5,747 nucleotides of DNA from Methanothrix sp. (GTDB lineage Archaea > Halobacteriota > Methanosarcinia > Methanotrichales > Methanotrichaceae). Below are positions 4,493-5,747 of the stretch, one piece after another. Under the pieces are notes generated by a model, which worked only from the letters and a program-made list of their open reading frames with translations, searched no databases and was not told the DNA's origin. The DNA is taken from positions 1,677 to 7,423 of the forward strand of contig JAQTYS010000130.1 of the NCBI GenBank assembly GCA_028688175.1, read 5' to 3'. Position numbers and translations under genes: made by a program. The stretch's first letter is position 1. Every line of letters starts with the position of its first letter.

Positions 4493-5747
4493 ATGACCGG
4501 AAGGGCGAGAAGCGATCTCCTCGATAACGCATATTTCAAAGCGCAGAAAGGCATCAAGATCCTTCATATCAAAGGCAGCCCCTATGAGATGGGCTATCAG
4601 CACGGCCATCTTTTGGCCGCAAAAATTGAACTGATGGTAAAGAGAACCCTCCCGGCAACCATAGCTTACATCGCCCAGCAGACCGGCTCGGATCTTGAGC
4701 GGGCTCTGGAGATGATTTGCATCGGCGGGCAAAAAGCAGAGCCATTTATCCCCCGGGAATTCAAGGATGAGATGAGGGGAATTGCCGATGGTGCAAAAGA
4801 CGCCGGTGCGGATGTGACAATGCAGGATATCCTGCTCTGGAATACAAACTATGACCAATGGTGCATCTATGCTCATCCCCATTACTGGCAATGTGACGGC
4901 AAGTCAAACACAGATAGCAAGACCAATGCGAATGCTAATTCTCCAATGCCTGTCCCCTCCGGCGGCTGCAGCAGCTTTTCTGCCTGGGATGAATGGGCGG
5001 GAGGAGACGGAAGGCTGATCTTTGGAAAAAATGAAGACAATTTCAATATGCCGGAGCAACTGGATAACCGCATGATGGTCATAGCCGATCCTGATGAGGG
5101 ATTTGGCCACGCATTCATGACCTATCCCGGCATGATCGGTCTTGATGGCGGCCTGAACGAGGACGGATTGGAGATGATGACCCAGCTGAATTCCATGCAA
5201 GATGAAAGCATGGAAGGCTGTGGTATTGCCATCTTCACACGATATCTTCTTACCCATGCCGGCACGGTAAGTGGTGCCATCAGGATCTTCCAGGAAACGC
5301 CGCGCGCTGCAGGCATTGCCTATCATGTGGCAGACGCCAAGGCCAAAGAGGCCGCTGTAATAGAAACGTCATCAAAGATGGTCTCTGTTCGCTATCCCAT
5401 GGAAAATGTCAAAGCGCTGTGGCAGACCAATCACTCCAATTGCTATCCCGGCTGGATGGGCTACTCAGGATACAACATGGTAGCCGATCAGCAGCCGGTT
5501 AATGAGCTCAAGGATATATCAACGATTGAAAATTGGCAGAATAGCCTCAAGGACCCCTACAATTTTTATGTCCAGGCACCCAGCCGCTTTGAGAGATACG
5601 GCCAGCTGATACATCAGTACTATGGCCGGATAAATGTAGAAAACGCCATAAAAATATTAAGCGATTGCTATGATCCTTACACCAGGATGGTCCGCCCGGC
5701 CAATTTCCCCTCCTGGACAAACAACATCCTCTGCACCATTTGCGCTC
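4493..5747 (+). CDS. C45-family acyltransferase/peptidase-like Ntn-hydrolase, 3' end outside window
   Basis: The first 418 codons are present without interruption. The product resembles the C45 family (acyl-CoA:6-aminopenicillanate acyltransferase-like and phospholipase B-like Ntn-hydrolases). Members are made as precursors that cut themselves to expose an N-terminal Cys, then hydrolyse or transfer amide-linked acyl groups; the substrate here is unknown. Visible motifs are GSPYEMGYQHG (28-38), the family's N-terminal signature; SGGCSSFSAW with the predicted nucleophile C159; GKNEDN (178-183); and TNH (312-314). Before C159 lies a polar, Asn/Ser/Thr-rich linker (NTDSKTNANANSPMP), suited to a processing site. 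No signal peptide is seen from this start, so it is probably cytosolic. The frame is open upstream to 4034, so starts at 4280, 4295 or 4298 are possible; 4493 is chosen from the TATA spacing and because family-like sequence begins only after it. The upstream DNA is decayed, so no operon partner is visible. Confidence 0.85.
   Translation, partial: MTGRARSDLLDNAYFKAQKGIKILHIKGSPYEMGYQHGHLLAAKIELMVKRTLPATIAYIAQQTGSDLERALEMICIGGQKAEPFIPREFKDEMRGIADGAKDAGADVTMQDILLWNTNYDQWCIYAHPHYWQCDGKSNTDSKTNANANSPMPVPSGGCSSFSAWDEWAGGDGRLIFGKNEDNFNMPEQLDNRMMVIADPDEGFGHAFMTYPGMIGLDGGLNEDGLEMMTQLNSMQDESMEGCGIAIFTRYLLTHAGTVSGAIRIFQETPRAAGIAYHVADAKAKEAAVIETSSKMVSVRYPMENVKALWQTNHSNCYPGWMGYSGYNMVADQQPVNELKDISTIENWQNSLKDPYNFYVQAPSRFERYGQLIHQYYGRINVENAIKILSDCYDPYTRMVRPANFPSWTNNILCTICA

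Noticed and set aside
4451..5326. Several minus-strand frames of 64-146 codons
   Set aside because: All are shadows of the C45-like gene, which has clear family motifs on the plus strand.

Overview
The window looks like accessory DNA from a methanogenic archaeon. The best guess is a relative of Methanothrix/Methanosaeta. This is inferred from an exported many-repeat TPR protein, archaeal-style TATA boxes placed for leaderless transcripts, an IS630-type element of the kind common in Methanosarcinales, and a C45-family acyltransferase-like gene. No rRNA, tRNA or marker gene fixes the taxon.

Layout. Positions 1-1828 (minus strand) hold the first 609 codons of a secreted TPR protein that runs off the left edge. 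About 75 bases upstream of its start lies a complete IS630-family insertion sequence (1904-2954) with 28-bp imperfect terminal inverted repeats. Its transposase is broken three ways: two compensating frame shifts at A-tracts, and an in-frame loss of the segment that should carry the second catalytic Asp. Positions 2955-4490 are a gene graveyard with no intact gene. It contains two copies each of two diverged direct repeats: module M1 (139 bp, 3017 and 4247) and GC-rich module M2 (90 bp, 3361 and 4037). It also contains a PIN-domain (VapC-like) toxin pseudogene in three reading frames (3765-4038, minus) that abuts M2, and a possible short protein remnant (3132-3275, minus). From 4493 to the right edge (plus strand) runs the first 418 codons of a C45-like Ntn-hydrolase.

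The two large genes diverge outward from the decayed middle and show no sign of a shared pathway. The IS sits in the 5' region of the TPR gene, so that gene may now be transcribed from a TATA-like sequence inside the IS end. I see no intact new defence or metabolic system. The most interesting material is the repeat-rich, toxin-containing decay zone, the A-tract structure of the transposase, and the regular N-glycosylation sequons in the TPR protein.
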